Counted from the stretch's first letter, positions 42,411-52,821 are shown. The stretch is DNA of 64,000 nucleotides from Propioniciclava sinopodophylli (GCF_004324755.1 NZ_SDMQ01000005.1:124001-188000), one strand, 5' to 3'. The notes: generated by a model from the sequence alone, not told the origin. Translations and numbers: made by a program.

Positions 42411-43022
42411 TCAGAGGGAGCCGACCCAGTTGCGCAGCAGCCGTGCGCCGGCCTCGCCGGACTTCTCCGGGTGGAACTGGGTGGCGCAGAGGGCGCCGTG
42501 CTCGACGGCTGCGACGAAACGGTCGGCGTCGTGCTCGGCCCACGTCACGCGGACGCCCTCGGGCAGGGGCGCGCGCACCGCGTAGGAGTGCACGAAGTAG
42601 AAGCGCTCGGCCTCGACCCCGGCGAACAGCGCCGAGCCCGGTGCGGTGCGCACGGTGTTCCAGCCCATGTGGGGCAGGCGCCCGGCGACCAACTGCTCGA
42701 CGAGCCCGGGCAGGACGCCGACACCGGCGGTCTCGATGCCGTGCTCGGCGCCGCCGGCGAACATCACCTGGTGGCCCACGCAGATGCCGAGGACGGGGCG
42801 TCCGGCGGCCAGCCGCTCGCGGATGATGCGCGGGCCGTCCACGGACTCCAGGCCGGCCATGCAGGCGGCGAACGCCCCCACCCCGGGCACCACGAGGCCG
42901 TCCGCCGCGAGGCACTCCTCGGGCGAGGCGGTCAGGACGACGTCGGCACCCGTCTCGGCGAGGGCACGCGTGACCGAGTGCAGGTTCCCCGACCCGTAGT
43001 CGAGGACGGCGACCAGCGTCAC
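42411..43022 (-). CDS. hisH: Imidazole glycerol phosphate synthase glutaminase subunit HisH
   Basis: 203 residues. Releases ammonia from glutamine for HisF, making imidazole glycerol phosphate and AICAR. Class I amidotransferase triad: nucleophile Cys in [13 protein letters not shown] and the His-Glu in [12 protein letters not shown]-terminal [27 protein letters not shown] and the HMGWNTV segment are typical. The GTG at 43022 overlaps the hisB TGA (GTGA). Its obligate partner HisF is not encoded in this window. Confidence 0.95.
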   Translation of the reverse strand: MTLVAVLDYGSGNLHSVTRALAETGADVVLTASPEECLAADGLVVPGVGAFAACMAGLESVDGPRIIRERLAAGRPVLGICVGHQVMFAGGAEHGIETAGVGVLPGLVEQLVAGRLPHMGWNTVRTAPGSALFAGVEAERFYFVHSYAVRAPLPEGVRVTWAEHDADRFVAAVEHGALCATQFHPEKSGEAGARLLRNWVGSL

Positions 43023-43630
43023 AGGGCGCCCTTCGTGGAGGGCACGACGCCCTCGATGCGGGTGTCCGGCTCGACGGCGGCGCGCAGGGCACGGGCCAGC
43101 GCCTTGAACTGGGCCTCGACGATGTGGTGCGGGTCGCGCCCGCGGACCAGGTCCAGGTGCACGCACAGGCCGGCGTTCAGGGCCAGCGACTCGACGACGT
43201 GGTAGGTCATCGACCCCTGGTAGGGCACCCCGGAGCCGCCGATGCGGGCGTAGACCTGGGCGTCCGGCTCGCCGGTGCAGACGACGTAGGGGCGTCCGGC
43301 AACGTCCACGACGCAACGCGCCAACGCCTCGTCCAGGGGCACGATCGCGTCACCGAAGCGGCGGATGCCCTTCTTGTCCCCCAGCGCCCCGGCCAGCGCC
43401 TGGCCGATGACGATGGCGGTGTCCTCGACGACGTGGTGGCCGTCGATGTGGACGTCGCCCACGGCGTCCACCGTTAGGTCGATGAGCGAGTGCTTGGACA
43501 GCGCGGTGAGCATGTGGTCGTAGAAGCCGACCCCGGTGCTGATCGACGAGGCGCCGGTCCCGTCGAGGTCCAGCTCGACGGTGATCGTGCTCTCGCTGGT
43601 CGTCCGCTCGATGCGGGCCTTGCGTGCCAT
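43019..43630 (-). CDS. hisB: Imidazoleglycerol-phosphate dehydratase
   Basis: 203 residues, the monofunctional type. Dehydrates imidazole glycerol phosphate to imidazole acetol phosphate using manganese. Metal-binding repeats are visible twice: [13 protein letters not shown] with [15 protein letters not shown], and [13 protein letters not shown] with [15 protein letters not shown]. The ATG at 43630 has GGAG five bases upstream; a GTG directly before it (43633) spans the hisC stop. Its end overlaps hisH (GTGA). Confidence 0.96.
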   Translation of the reverse strand: MARKARIERTTSESTITVELDLDGTGASSISTGVGFYDHMLTALSKHSLIDLTVDAVGDVHIDGHHVVEDTAIVIGQALAGALGDKKGIRRFGDAIVPLDEALARCVVDVAGRPYVVCTGEPDAQVYARIGGSGVPYQGSMTYHVVESLALNAGLCVHLDLVRGRDPHHIVEAQFKALARALRAAVEPDTRIEGVVPSTKGAL

Positions 43631-44724
43631 CACTGCTCCATCCTCGGGGCGTCGATCGCGGCCAGGGCTGCGAGGAACGCCTCCATCTCCTCAGGGGTGC
43701 CGGCGCTCACGCGCAGGTAGCCGGCCGGGCCAGTCTCGCGCACGAGCACGCCGCGCTCCAACAACTGCTGCCAGGCCAGGTGCCGGTCGGCCCACCGCCC
43801 CACCAGGGCGAAGTTGGCGTCGGAGTCGACGACCTCGAAGCCGAGCTCGCGCGAGCGAGCGACGAGGTCGTCGCGGGCCGCCCGCAGGTCGTCGACGCGG
43901 GCAAGCATCTCGTCGGCGTGGGCGAGGGCGACCGACGCCACCGCCTGCGTCTGCGCCGACAGGTGGTAGGGCAACCGGACGATGCGGCAGGCGTCGACGA
44001 CCGCCGGGGCGGCAGCCAGGTACCCGAGGCGTCCGCCCGCGAAGGCGAACGCCTTGCTCATCGTGCGCGAGACGACGAGGTTGCCGTACCGCGGCAGGAG
44101 GGACAGCGCCGTGGCCCCCGGAGTCCGGCTGAACTCCTGGTAGGCCTCGTCGACCACCACGATCGCGTCGGTGCCGGCCACCACCTCCTCGACGACCGCG
44201 AGCGGCGTCGTGGTGCCGGTCGGGTTGTTCGGCGTCGTGATGAGCACCACCGACGGGTCGTGTTCGGCGATCGCGCCCAGCACCAGCTCCGCGTCGAGGG
44301 TGAAGTCCGCGCGGCGCGGGGCGGTGACATAGGCGGTATGGGTGTTGCGGGCGTACTCGGGGTACATCGAGTAGGTGGGCGTGAACGACAGCACGCGCCT
44401 GCCGGGGCCGCCGAAGGCCCCCAGCACGTGGGTCATCACCTCGTTGGACCCGTTGGCCGCCCAGACGTTCTCGACGCCGAGCCCGTGGCCGAGGTAGTCG
44501 GCCAGCTGCCCACGCAGACGGGTGAACTCGCGGTCGGGGTAGCGGTGGTAGGCCGCGGCGCGGATGGCCTCGGCCATGTCGGTCAAGGTCGCCGCCGAGG
44601 GCGGGTAGGGGTTCTCGTTGACGTTCAGGCACACCGGGACGTCGAGCTGCGGGGCGCCGTACGGCTCCTCGCCCACGAGTTCGGGGCGCAGCGGCAGGTC
44701 CGCCAGCGTCGGGTTCGGCCTCAC
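43630..44724 (-). CDS. hisC: Histidinol-phosphate aminotransferase
   Basis: 364 residues. PLP enzyme that transaminates imidazole acetol phosphate with glutamate. [10 protein letters not shown] near residue 33, PLP-contact segment [44 protein letters not shown], and the Schiff-base lysine in [18 protein letters not shown]. The final arginine for substrate carboxylate is in [11 protein letters not shown]. The GTG at 44724 overlaps the hisD TGA (GTGA), the stop overlaps hisB. Other class I/II aminotransferases are possible by fold, but the operon fixes the role. Confidence 0.95.
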   Translation of the reverse strand: MRPNPTLADLPLRPELVGEEPYGAPQLDVPVCLNVNENPYPPSAATLTDMAEAIRAAAYHRYPDREFTRLRGQLADYLGHGLGVENVWAANGSNEVMTHVLGAFGGPGRRVLSFTPTYSMYPEYARNTHTAYVTAPRRADFTLDAELVLGAIAEHDPSVVLITTPNNPTGTTTPLAVVEEVVAGTDAIVVVDEAYQEFSRTPGATALSLLPRYGNLVVSRTMSKAFAFAGGRLGYLAAAPAVVDACRIVRLPYHLSAQTQAVASVALAHADEMLARVDDLRAARDDLVARSRELGFEVVDSDANFALVGRWADRHLAWQQLLERGVLVRETGPAGYLRVSAGTPEEMEAFLAALAAIDAPRMEQ

Positions 44725-46040
44725 CAGCGATCGACCCCCTCCGCGGCGGTGCGCACCGTGATGGCGGCCCGGTGGCCTGGCAGGTGCTCGGCGGTGGCGA
44801 ACGCCTCGACGGTCGGTCCGACCTCGCGCAGCGCGGCCTCGTCGTAGTGGATCAGGTGCACCGTCTTGGTGAACGAGCGTACGGTCAGGCCCGACTGGAA
44901 CCGGGCGGCGCCGGCGGTGGGCAGCACGTGGGTCGAGCCCGCCGAGTAGTCGCCGAGCGGCACGGGCGACCACGGGCCGATGAAGATCGCCCCGGCGTTG
45001 CGCACCCGGTGGGCCACCTCGTAGGCGTCGCGGGTGTGGATCTCGAGGTGCTCGGCGGCGTAGGCGTCGACCACCTCGAGGCCCTGGTCGAGATCGTCGA
45101 CGAGCACGACGGCCGACTGGGGGCCGGCCAACGCGGTCCCGATGCGCTCGACGTTGTCGAGGCCGGCGACCTGCCCGGCCAGGAGCTGGTTCACGGAAGC
45201 CGCCAGCTCGGGACTGTCGGTGACCAGCACGGAACCGGCCATGGGGTCGTGCTCGGCCTGGCTGATCAGGTCGGCGGCGACGAACGCAGGGTCGGCGGTG
45301 TCGTCGGCCAGCACGGCGATCTCGGTGGGGCCGGCCTCGGAATCGATGCCGACGATGCCGCGCAGCAGCCGCTTGGCGGCGACCACGTAAATGTTGCCGG
45401 GGCCGGTGACCAGGTCGACGGGCTCGCACAACCCGGGGACGCCGTGGGCGAACATCGCGATCGCCTGGGCGCCACCGACGGCGTACACCTCGTCGACGCC
45501 GAGGAGGTGGCACAGGGCCAGGATGGTGGGGCTCGGCAGGCCGCCGTGCTCCCTGCTGGGCGGCGTGGCCACGGCCAGGCTGCCCACGCCCGCCACCTGG
45601 GCGGGCACGACGTTCATGAGGACGCTGGAGGCCAGGGGGGCCAGCCCGCCGGGCACGTACAGGCCCACCCGTGAGACGGGGACCGTCTTGGTCTCCACCA
45701 CGGCGCCGGGGGCGACCTCGGCGCGCACCAGCGCGGGCGTCCCCTCGGTCTGGGCGACCTCGCTGCGGCGGCGGATGCTCTCGACGAGCGCGGCCCGCAC
45801 GTCGGCGTCCAGTTCGTCGGCGCAGCGCGCCAACTCCTCCACCGGCACGCGCAGGTGCTCGGGCTCGACCCCGTCGAACTTCGCGGCGAACTCGCGCAGC
45901 GCCGCCTCGCCCCGCTCGGCGACGGCCGCGCAAATCGGCTCCACGACGGCCACGGCGTGCTCGACGTCGAAGGCACCGCGCGGCACGACGGCGCGGTAGT
46001 CGGGGTTCGTTCCTCGGACATCGATCAGGCGGAGTTCCAC
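44721..46040 (-). CDS. hisD: Histidinol dehydrogenase
   Basis: 439 residues. Oxidises L-histidinol to histidine in two NAD-dependent steps, zinc enzyme. Typical segments: [19 protein letters not shown], the [24 protein letters not shown] region (partly quoted), [38 protein letters not shown] with the zinc-binding Gln/His, and [23 protein letters not shown] with further ligands (described). GTG start at 46040, with no ribosome-binding site but a TAGAAT box seven bases before it, so probably leaderless. First gene of hisD-hisC-hisB-hisH-hisA. Confidence 0.97.
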   Translation of the reverse strand: MELRLIDVRGTNPDYRAVVPRGAFDVEHAVAVVEPICAAVAERGEAALREFAAKFDGVEPEHLRVPVEELARCADELDADVRAALVESIRRRSEVAQTEGTPALVRAEVAPGAVVETKTVPVSRVGLYVPGGLAPLASSVLMNVVPAQVAGVGSLAVATPPSREHGGLPSPTILALCHLLGVDEVYAVGGAQAIAMFAHGVPGLCEPVDLVTGPGNIYVVAAKRLLRGIVGIDSEAGPTEIAVLADDTADPAFVAADLISQAEHDPMAGSVLVTDSPELAASVNQLLAGQVAGLDNVERIGTALAGPQSAVVLVDDLDQGLEVVDAYAAEHLEIHTRDAYEVAHRVRNAGAIFIGPWSPVPLGDYSAGSTHVLPTAGAARFQSGLTVRSFTKTVHLIHYDEAALREVGPTVEAFATAEHLPGHRAAITVRTAAEGVDRW

Positions 46041-46047
46041 GGAGGTG

Positions 46048-46053
46048 ATTCTA
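46048..46053 (-). promoter_or_regulatory. -10 box for leaderless hisD mRNA
   Basis: TAGAAT on the minus strand fits TANNNT and ends seven bases before the hisD GTG, the classic spacing of actinobacterial leaderless genes. Only 12 bases separate the hisD and DUF554 start codons, so this box lies on the reverse of the DUF554 start and ribosome-binding region. No clear -35 hexamer is seen inside DUF554. Confidence 0.6.
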
Positions 46054-46799
46054 TGGCTGTCATGTTCATCGGTATCGGCACGGTCGCCAACGTGGTCACC
46101 GTGGCCGCGGGCGCGGTGATCGGGCGGCTGCTGGGCGATCGGATCCCCGCGCGGACGAGCAGCACGATCACCGACGTCCTCGGCCTCATCACGTTGGTCC
46201 TCGGCGTCGGCTCGGCGCTTTCGATGTCGTCGGCCGCCCTCACCGAGGCCGTCGGCCCCGGCGCGCCCATGCTGATCGTGCTGGGCTCCCTGCTGTTCGG
46301 TGCCGTGGTCGGCTCCGCGCTGCGGGTCGAGGAGCGTCTCGAGTGGGGCGCCACCTGGCTGCGGACGCGCTTCGCCCCCACCGGCGACGCCGGCACCTTC
46401 GTGGACGCCATCGTCACCCCGACGCTGCTGTTCTGCGTGGGGCCGCTGACGATCCTCGGCTCGATGTCGGACGGCCTGGGCCGCGGAGCCGACCAGCTCC
46501 TGGTGAAGTCGGTGCTGGACGGTTTCGCCGCCATCGCCTTCGCCAGCACGCTGGGCTGGGGCGTCGTGTTCTCGGCCGTGGCCGTCGGCATCGTGCAGGG
46601 CAGCCTGACGCTGGCGGCCTTCCTGCTCGGCGACCTGTTCTCCGCCGCGCAGATCGACGCGCTGACGGCCACCGGCGGCGTGCTGCTGATGGCACTGGGC
46701 GTCCGGCTGCTCAAGCTCAAGAACATCCCCGTGGGTGACCTGCTGCCCGCGCTGGTCTTCGCCCCGATCCTCGTGGTTCTGGTCCAGGTGATCCGCTGA
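46053..46799 (+). CDS. DUF554 (YdfK-type) integral membrane protein
   Basis: 248 residues with about seven hydrophobic segments. The family signatures are [20 protein letters not shown] at the N-terminus, [48 protein letters not shown] (in part), [21 protein letters not shown] and the final [15 protein letters not shown]. Function is unknown; a transport role has been guessed from the fold. ATG 46053 has an ideal GGAGG seven bases before it. The stop overlaps the ybaK start (TGATG), so the two are co-translated. Confidence 0.9.
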   Translation: MAVMFIGIGTVANVVTVAAGAVIGRLLGDRIPARTSSTITDVLGLITLVLGVGSALSMSSAALTEAVGPGAPMLIVLGSLLFGAVVGSALRVEERLEWGATWLRTRFAPTGDAGTFVDAIVTPTLLFCVGPLTILGSMSDGLGRGADQLLVKSVLDGFAAIAFASTLGWGVVFSAVAVGIVQGSLTLAAFLLGDLFSAAQIDALTATGGVLLMALGVRLLKLKNIPVGDLLPALVFAPILVVLVQVIR

Positions 46800-47296
46800 T
46801 GGCCCGCCGCAAGGCCCCCGGCGGTACGCCCGCCACGGACGCCCTCACCGCCGCCGGCGTCGCGTTCGAGCCCGTCGAGTACGCCCACCACGACGACGCC
46901 ACCGGCTTCGGGGCGGAGGTCACCCGCGAGACCGGCCTCGACGCCGCCGTCGTGTTCAAGACCCTGGTGGTCAGCACCGGGCCGCGGCAGCTGGCCGTCG
47001 GCGTCGTGCCCGTCGCGGGGCGCCTGGACCTCAAGGCGCTCGCCGCCGCGCTGGGGGTGAAGGGGGTCGAGATGGCCGAACCGAAGGTGGCCGAGCGCTC
47101 GTCGGGGTACGTCGTGGGGGGCCTCTCCCCCCTTGGCCAGCGGACGCCGTTGCCGACGGTCATCGACTCCTCCGCCGAGGGCTTGGACCGGCTGTACGTC
47201 TCGGGTGGGAAGCGCGGCCTCCAAGTGGGGCTCGCGCCCGCCGACCTGGCCGCCGTCACGGGGGCCACGTTCGCGCCCATCGCGCGCGAGGGCTGA
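46799..47296 (+). CDS. ybaK: YbaK/EbsC-family Cys-tRNA(Pro) deacylase
   Basis: 165 residues. Clears cysteine (and other wrong amino acids) from tRNA(Pro) after mischarging by ProRS. Key elements: catalytic Lys54 in VVFKTLVV, the [22 protein letters not shown] core, [21 protein letters not shown] with the GxxxP-type loop, and [17 protein letters not shown] 46799 follows DUF554 with a one-base overlap. Its TGA is directly abutted by the stop codon of the convergent CYTH-CHAD gene, leaving no room for an intergenic terminator. Confidence 0.93.
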   Translation: MARRKAPGGTPATDALTAAGVAFEPVEYAHHDDATGFGAEVTRETGLDAAVVFKTLVVSTGPRQLAVGVVPVAGRLDLKALAAALGVKGVEMAEPKVAERSSGYVVGGLSPLGQRTPLPTVIDSSAEGLDRLYVSGGKRGLQVGLAPADLAAVTGATFAPIAREG

Positions 47297-48742
47297 TCAG
47301 GCCCCGTCCAGCACCACCGCGAGCGCTTGGCGCCCCTCGACGAGGGCGGCCGCTCGACGATCGGCCTGCGCGTCGGTCAGCACCCGCCACACGCTCGTGC
47401 CCGGCTCGGCGGACGCGCTGCGCGCCACCTGGGCGATCAGGTCGCTGGCCACCGCCGTGTCCTGCAGCTCGCCCAGCGCCTCGGTGACGGCCTCCCAGGC
47501 CGCGACGTCGGCGTCCGTGCCGGAGACGGCGTCGGCCATCGCCTCGGTCGCGTAACGGACAGCCTTGGCCGCCTTGCGCACCTCGTGCCAGCCCTCCAGG
47601 TGCCCGGGGTCGGCCTCGGCCCGGCGGAGCAGCTTCGCCACGCGCTGGATCGCGGCGTCCCGGGCCGGCGGCAGCACCTCGCCGGCCGGGCGGCTCGCCC
47701 GGCCACGGAGGGGCGGGTCGACCAGCAGCTTGACCAGGGCCTCCCGCAGCGCCCGGGCGCGTGGGCTGTCGAGCTCGGCGACGAGCGCGGCGTGCGCCCG
47801 GTCATGCTCGGCGCGCAGGTGCCCGAGGATGCCCTCGCGGACGTCGGCGGGCACCTCGTCGCGCAGTTCGGCGAGCAGGTCGCCGAACTCCTCGCGGAGC
47901 ACCTCGGCGTCGCGGGGCTCGCCGAGCACGGCTCCGAGCCAGCGCAGCTCGGCGCGCAGCGGGTCGGTGCGGGCGGTGTCGAACAGGCGGGCGAACGTCT
48001 TCAGCAGGCTGCGCAGGCGCCGCGTCGCCACCCGCGCCTTGTGCACGTGGTCGGGGGCGTCGGCGCGGACGCCCGGCTCCAGCGCCTGCAGCACCCCGAC
48101 CTGCCGGGACGCCCACGCCAGCAGCACGTGGCGCGCCGGGGCGTCCGGGTCGATCGGTGGCTCAAGCCGCGGTACCGGCGCCAGCGCGCGGGCCACCTTC
48201 GACGTGTGCGGGGCGGGCACCGCCCCCGCCGCGAGCAGCCGCTCGGTCAGGGCGCCCAGCAGGCCGACGGGCGCGCCGGGCTCCAGTTCCACCTCGATCT
48301 CGGCCCACGACTCCTCGCCGGCCGCCGTGGTCGCGTGCACCGCGTCCCGGGCCAGCGAGGCCACCAGCACGCCGCCCGCGGTGAGCGCCGACTCGACCCG
48401 CGTCGTCCGCAGCCGGGCCACCGGCACGACCGCGGACAGGCCGGCGACCTCGCGGGCCTCCTGGCGCAGCGCGTCCGGCATGGTGTCGCCGTCGGGCGCC
48501 TGCACCTCGGTGCGGGCCCCACCCGCCGCGGGGCGCTTCAGGTGCCAGCCGTCGTCCTTGCCGCCGACGCGCCGGCGCAGCGACCAGCCGGCGTCGGCCA
48601 GCGCGCACGACAGCGTGTCGTGGTAAGTCGCGTCCAGACTGAACGGCTGGGACGAGGCGACCTCGACCAGCCCGCCGAAGTCGGGGGCGACGTCGGCCGG
48701 GGCGGTGAACTTCCGCTCGACCTCGAGGGTGCGCTCAGACAT
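47297..48742 (-). CDS. CYTH and CHAD domain-containing protein
   Basis: 481 residues. N-terminal CYTH (triphosphate tunnel) domain, about 4-190, opens with the ExExK signature (LEVERKF, Glu7, Glu9, Lys11) and continues with DATYHDT, SLRRRVGGKDDGWHLK and VEVELEPG; it should bind metal and triphosphate groups. The C-terminal CHAD domain, about 205-475, is helical and histidine/arginine-rich (HVHKARVATRRLRSLLKTF, WHEVRKAAKAVRY), and CHAD domains bind inorganic polyphosphate. The likely role is polyphosphate or triphosphate handling; enzyme activity is not shown by sequence. ATG 48742 overlaps the preceding membrane-protein stop by eight bases. Confidence 0.92.
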   Translation of the reverse strand: MSERTLEVERKFTAPADVAPDFGGLVEVASSQPFSLDATYHDTLSCALADAGWSLRRRVGGKDDGWHLKRPAAGGARTEVQAPDGDTMPDALRQEAREVAGLSAVVPVARLRTTRVESALTAGGVLVASLARDAVHATTAAGEESWAEIEVELEPGAPVGLLGALTERLLAAGAVPAPHTSKVARALAPVPRLEPPIDPDAPARHVLLAWASRQVGVLQALEPGVRADAPDHVHKARVATRRLRSLLKTFARLFDTARTDPLRAELRWLGAVLGEPRDAEVLREEFGDLLAELRDEVPADVREGILGHLRAEHDRAHAALVAELDSPRARALREALVKLLVDPPLRGRASRPAGEVLPPARDAAIQRVAKLLRRAEADPGHLEGWHEVRKAAKAVRYATEAMADAVSGTDADVAAWEAVTEALGELQDTAVASDLIAQVARSASAEPGTSVWRVLTDAQADRRAAALVEGRQALAVVLDGA

Positions 48743-49286
48743 CGACGTCGGTCCGCTCGGGGGCGGGCTCGACGGCCGGCGCCTCCTGTCGCACCATCTC
48801 CGGGCCGAGCGAGGCGGCGAACAGCGGGACCGCCACGGCGGCGAACACCCAGATGGCCAGCGCCGAGGGTGCCTGCAGTTGGAGGGCGACCGCGACCTGA
48901 TCCCCGGCCTGGGCGGCGGCGAGCCGCTCGGCGAACGGGCCGGGGCCGAAGACCTCGCCCAGCCACCAGCAGGTCAGGCCGCCGACGACGGCCAGCGCGC
49001 CGGTGATGACCGCCACCGGCCAGCCGATGCGCCGCAACCGCGCCCACGCTGCCACCCCGATCGCCAGGCCGCCGAAGACGGCCAGGACCGAGTACCAGAA
49101 CGTGGCGGAGAACACCTGCGTGCGGTCGAGGTCGGTCATTTCCGCGTGGCCGTCGGGGTAGACCGTCCAACGCGGCAGCACCGAGACGTTGGCCCACAGC
49201 AGGGCCGCGACGGCGCCGACCAGCAGCGCCAGGGCCGTGAGCCCGAGCACCCGGCTGACCGTCCGTCGGAACCTCATGGTCGGCAT
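48735..49286 (-). CDS. Small four-helix membrane protein, DUF2567-like
   Basis: About 183 residues with four likely transmembrane helices (LGLTALALLVGAVAALLWA, FWYSVLAVFGGLAIGVAAWA, WPVAVITGALAVVGGLTCWW and ALAIWVFAAVAVPLFAASL) and an acidic, Pro-rich tail. The general layout resembles the actinobacterial DUF2567 family; I am not sure of the assignment and no function is known. The start is uncertain: ATG 49286 stands just after the dnaE stop, ATG 49277 follows, and an in-frame GTG at 49301 would overlap dnaE. None has a good ribosome-binding site. It overlaps the CYTH-CHAD start by eight bases. Confidence 0.7.
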   Translation of the reverse strand: MPTMRFRRTVSRVLGLTALALLVGAVAALLWANVSVLPRWTVYPDGHAEMTDLDRTQVFSATFWYSVLAVFGGLAIGVAAWARLRRIGWPVAVITGALAVVGGLTCWWLGEVFGPGPFAERLAAAQAGDQVAVALQLQAPSALAIWVFAAVAVPLFAASLGPEMVRQEAPAVEPAPERTDVDV

Positions 49287-49287
49287 G

Positions 49288-52200
49288 CTAGGCGCTGACA
49301 CAGGAGGGACCCAACAGTGCCTTGAGGTCGGCGACCAGCGAGCCGCTCTGCTGGACGCGCAGCCGGTCGTCCAGCTTCCACACCGTGGCTCGCTGCGGGC
49401 TGACCAGCCGGACGCGCACCTCCTGGGTCCCGGGGTGCTGGCGGAGCGTGAACTTCAGCTGCTCCACGACCTCGGGGGTGCACCGCGAGGTCGGCAGCGA
49501 GATGGTCACGGGGCCGGACGGGCCGGCGCTGACGTCGGGGAACGACACGTCGGACGCCGTGAGCTCCACCGACTCGTCGCGCTCGCGCAGGCGTCCCTTG
49601 ATGCGCACGATCACGTCGGTGCCCAGCGACGTGGCCACCGGCATGTAGGCCTTGTTGAACACCATGACCTCGATGGAGGCGTCCAGGTCCTCCACCGTGA
49701 GGATCGCCCAGACCTTGCCGTCCTTGGTCTGCTTGCGCTGGATGCCGGTGATCATGCCGCAGATGGTGACGATGCCCTCGCGCGGCCCGTCCTCGCCCGT
49801 CAGCTGCTGGATGCCCAGGTCGCGGTTGGCCGCGAGCACGTGCTCCAGCCCGTAGAGGGGGTGGTCGCTCACGTAGAGGCCCAGCATCTCACGCTCGAAG
49901 GCGAGCTTGGTCATCTTCTCCCACTCGGGCAGGTCGGGCACGGGGCTGGACGCCAGCGCGCCGGCCCCGTCGGCGTCGTCGCCGCCGAAGAAGTCGCCGA
50001 ACAGGTCATCCTGCCCCAGGGCCTGGTTGCGCTTGAGCGAGACGACCTCGTCGACCTTCTGCTCGAAGACCTCCAGGAGGCCGCGGCGGGTGTGGCCGAG
50101 GGAGTCGAAGGCGCCGGCCTTGATCAAGGACTCGATGACGCGCTTGTTGCACACGACGGCGGGCACCTTGTCGAGGAAGTCGTTGAAGTCCTTTGCCGCC
50201 GTGTGCTCGGCGCGCGCCTCCATGATGCCGTCCACCACGTTGTTGCCGACGTTGCGGATGGCGCCCAGCCCGAAGCGGACGTCCGTCCCGACCGGGGTGA
50301 ACCGGCCCTGGGACTCGTTGACGTCGGGCGGCAGCACCTTGATGCCCATGTGGCGGCACTCGGCCAGGTAGATCGCCGACTTGTCCTTGTCGTCGCGCAC
50401 CGACTCCAGGAGCGCGGCCATGTACTCGGCCGGGTAGTGCGCCTTGAGGTAGGCCGTCCAGTACGACACCACCCCGTAGGCGGCCGCGTGCGACTTGTTG
50501 AAGCCGTACGCCGAGAACGGCACCATCGTCTCCCACAGGGCGTTGATGGCCGCCGAGGAGAAGCCGTTGGCCTTCATGCCGGATTCGAAGTTCACGAACT
50601 CCGCGTCGAGGACGGACTTCTTCTTCTTGCCCATCGCCCGACGGAGCAGGTCTGCAGCGCCGAGGCTGTACCCGGCCAGCTCCTGCGCGATTTGCATGAC
50701 CTGCTCCTGGTAGACCAGCAGGCCGTAGGTCTCGCCCAGCAGCTTGTCGAGGGGTTCCTCCAGCTCGGGGTGGATGTGCGTGACGGGCTGCTGGCCGTTC
50801 TTGCGCATCGCGTAGTTGACGTGGGTGTTCGTGCCCATCGGGCCCGGGCGGTACAGCGCACCGAGGGCGGTGATGTCGGCGAACTTGTCCGGGCGCATGA
50901 GCCGGCACAGGGCGCGGTAGCCCGAGCCGTCGAACTGGAACACGCCGAGCGTGTCGCCGCGGGCCAGCAGCTCGTAGGTCTTCGGGTCGTCCGGCTCGCG
51001 GGCCAGGGCGTCCAGGTCGAGGTCGACGCCGGCGTTGATCTTCACGTTCTTGACGGCGTCGTCGAGGATCGTCAGGTTGCGCAGGCCCAGGAAGTCCATC
51101 TTGACCAAGCCGAGGTTCTCGCAGCTCGGGTAGTCGAACTGGGTGATGATCTGGCCGTCCTGCTCCCGCTTCATGATCGGGATGACGTCCATCAGCGGCT
51201 TGCTGGACATGATGACGCCGGCGGCGTGGACGCCCCACTGGCGCTTGAGGCCCTCGATGCCGCGGGCGGTGTCGACGACCTCCTTCACGTCGGGGTCGGC
51301 GTTGTACAGCTCGCGGAACTCGGTGCCCTCGCCATAACGCTCGTGCTCGGCGTTGAACACGTCGGCGATCGAGACGTCGTTGCCCTGTTGGGCCGGCGTG
51401 TACACCTTCGTGATCTGGTCGCCCAGCGCGTACGGCTTGCCAAGCACGCGGCCCGCGTCCTTGATCGCCTGCTTGGCCTTGATGGTGCCGTAGGTGACGA
51501 TCTGGCACACGCGGTCGTCGCCGTACTTCTCGGTGACGTACTGGATGACCTCGCCCCGACGGCGCTCGTCGAAGTCGACGTCGAAGTCGGGCATCGAGGG
51601 GCGCTCGGGGTTGAGGAAGCGCTCGAAGATCAGGCCGTGGGGCACCGGGTCGAGGTCGGTGATCCTCATGGCGAACGCGCACATCGAGCCGGCGCCCGAG
51701 CCTCGGCCGGGGCCGACGCGGATGCCGTTCTCCTTGGCCCACCTGATGTAGTCGGCGACGACCAGGAAGTACCCGGCGTAGCCCTTGCCGATGATGACCT
51801 GCTCCTCGAACTCGGCCTGCTGCGTGGCGTAGTCGGGCACGCCGTCGGGGAACCGCGCCTCAAGCCCCCGGCGCACCTCCTTGTGGAACCACGACTCCTC
51901 CGTCTCGCCCTCGGGCACCGGGAACTCCGGCATGTAGGTGCCGGTGCCCTCGTCGAAGGAGACCTCGCACTGCTCGGCGATGGCCAGGGTGTTGTCGCAG
52001 GCCTCGGGGAGGTTGCTGAACAGCAGCCGCATCTCGGCGGGGCTCTTGAGGTAGTAGCCCGTGCCGTCGAACTTGAAGCGGCCGGGCGTGTCCTTGTTCG
52101 CGCCGGCGCTCACGCACAGCAGGGTGTCGTGGTCGTCGGCGTCCGAGGCGTGCACGTAGTGCAGGTCGTTGGTGGCCACCAGGGGCAGGGCGAGCTCCTT

Positions 52201-52821
52201 GGCCAGGCGCAGCAGGTCGGCGCGCACGCGGGTCTCGATGTCGAGCCCGTGGTCCATCAGCTCGACGTAGAAGTTGCCCGCCCCGAAGATGTCGCGGAAC
52301 TCGGCGGCCGAGGCGACGGCCTGCTCGTACTGGCCCAGCCGCAGGTAGGTCTGCACCTCGCCCGAGGGGCAGCCCGTCGTGGCGATGAGCCCCTTGCCGT
52401 AGCGCTGCAGCAGCTCGCGGTCGGCGCGCGGCTTGTAGAAGAAGCCCTCCAGCGAGCTCAGGGAGCTCAGCCGGAACAGGTTGTGCATGCCCTCGTTGTT
52501 GGCGGCCCACATCGTCATGTGGGTGTAGGCGCCCTTGGAGGCGACGTCGTCACCGGTGCCGTCGCCGAACTGGACGCGCTTGCGCTCGCTGCGGTGCGTC
52601 TTGGGCGTGAGGTACGCCTCCAGGCCGATGATCGGCTTCACGGGGCTGCCCTTGGCCGTGCGGTACCACTCGTACGCACCGAACACGTTGCCGTGGTCGG
52701 TGACCGCGAGCGCGGTCATGCCCATCTCCTCCGCGCCCTTGACCAGCGCCTTCAGGCGCGCGGCGCCGTCCAGCATCGAAAACTCAGAGTGGCAGTGCAG
52801 GTGAACGAATCCATCGCCCAT
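49288..52821 (-). CDS. dnaE: DNA polymerase III alpha subunit, DnaE1 type
   Basis: 1177 residues. Replicative polymerase. The N-terminal PHP domain keeps its metal-ligand signatures (FVHLHCHSEFSMLDG, AVTDHGNVFG, GLEAYL, YTHMTMWA, TTGCPSGEV, TNDLHYVH), so intrinsic 3'-5' proofreading as in mycobacterial DnaE1 is likely. Polymerase core: GPGRGSGAGSM and the catalytic acids in MPDFDVDFDERRR, with the third in VKMDFLGLRNLTILDD. Beta-clamp-binding and OB regions follow (EGIVTICGMITGI), and a short C-terminal domain. ATG 52821 has GGGAGG about 12 bases upstream. No epsilon-like gene is near. Confidence 0.97.
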   Translation of the reverse strand: MGDGFVHLHCHSEFSMLDGAARLKALVKGAEEMGMTALAVTDHGNVFGAYEWYRTAKGSPVKPIIGLEAYLTPKTHRSERKRVQFGDGTGDDVASKGAYTHMTMWAANNEGMHNLFRLSSLSSLEGFFYKPRADRELLQRYGKGLIATTGCPSGEVQTYLRLGQYEQAVASAAEFRDIFGAGNFYVELMDHGLDIETRVRADLLRLAKELALPLVATNDLHYVHASDADDHDTLLCVSAGANKDTPGRFKFDGTGYYLKSPAEMRLLFSNLPEACDNTLAIAEQCEVSFDEGTGTYMPEFPVPEGETEESWFHKEVRRGLEARFPDGVPDYATQQAEFEEQVIIGKGYAGYFLVVADYIRWAKENGIRVGPGRGSGAGSMCAFAMRITDLDPVPHGLIFERFLNPERPSMPDFDVDFDERRRGEVIQYVTEKYGDDRVCQIVTYGTIKAKQAIKDAGRVLGKPYALGDQITKVYTPAQQGNDVSIADVFNAEHERYGEGTEFRELYNADPDVKEVVDTARGIEGLKRQWGVHAAGVIMSSKPLMDVIPIMKREQDGQIITQFDYPSCENLGLVKMDFLGLRNLTILDDAVKNVKINAGVDLDLDALAREPDDPKTYELLARGDTLGVFQFDGSGYRALCRLMRPDKFADITALGALYRPGPMGTNTHVNYAMRKNGQQPVTHIHPELEEPLDKLLGETYGLLVYQEQVMQIAQELAGYSLGAADLLRRAMGKKKKSVLDAEFVNFESGMKANGFSSAAINALWETMVPFSAYGFNKSHAAAYGVVSYWTAYLKAHYPAEYMAALLESVRDDKDKSAIYLAECRHMGIKVLPPDVNESQGRFTPVGTDVRFGLGAIRNVGNNVVDGIMEARAEHTAAKDFNDFLDKVPAVVCNKRVIESLIKAGAFDSLGHTRRGLLEVFEQKVDEVVSLKRNQALGQDDLFGDFFGGDDADGAGALASSPVPDLPEWEKMTKLAFEREMLGLYVSDHPLYGLEHVLAANRDLGIQQLTGEDGPREGIVTICGMITGIQRKQTKDGKVWAILTVEDLDASIEVMVFNKAYMPVATSLGTDVIVRIKGRLRERDESVELTASDVSFPDVSAGPSGPVTISLPTSRCTPEVVEQLKFTLRQHPGTQEVRVRLVSPQRATVWKLDDRLRVQQSGSLVADLKALLGPSCVSA

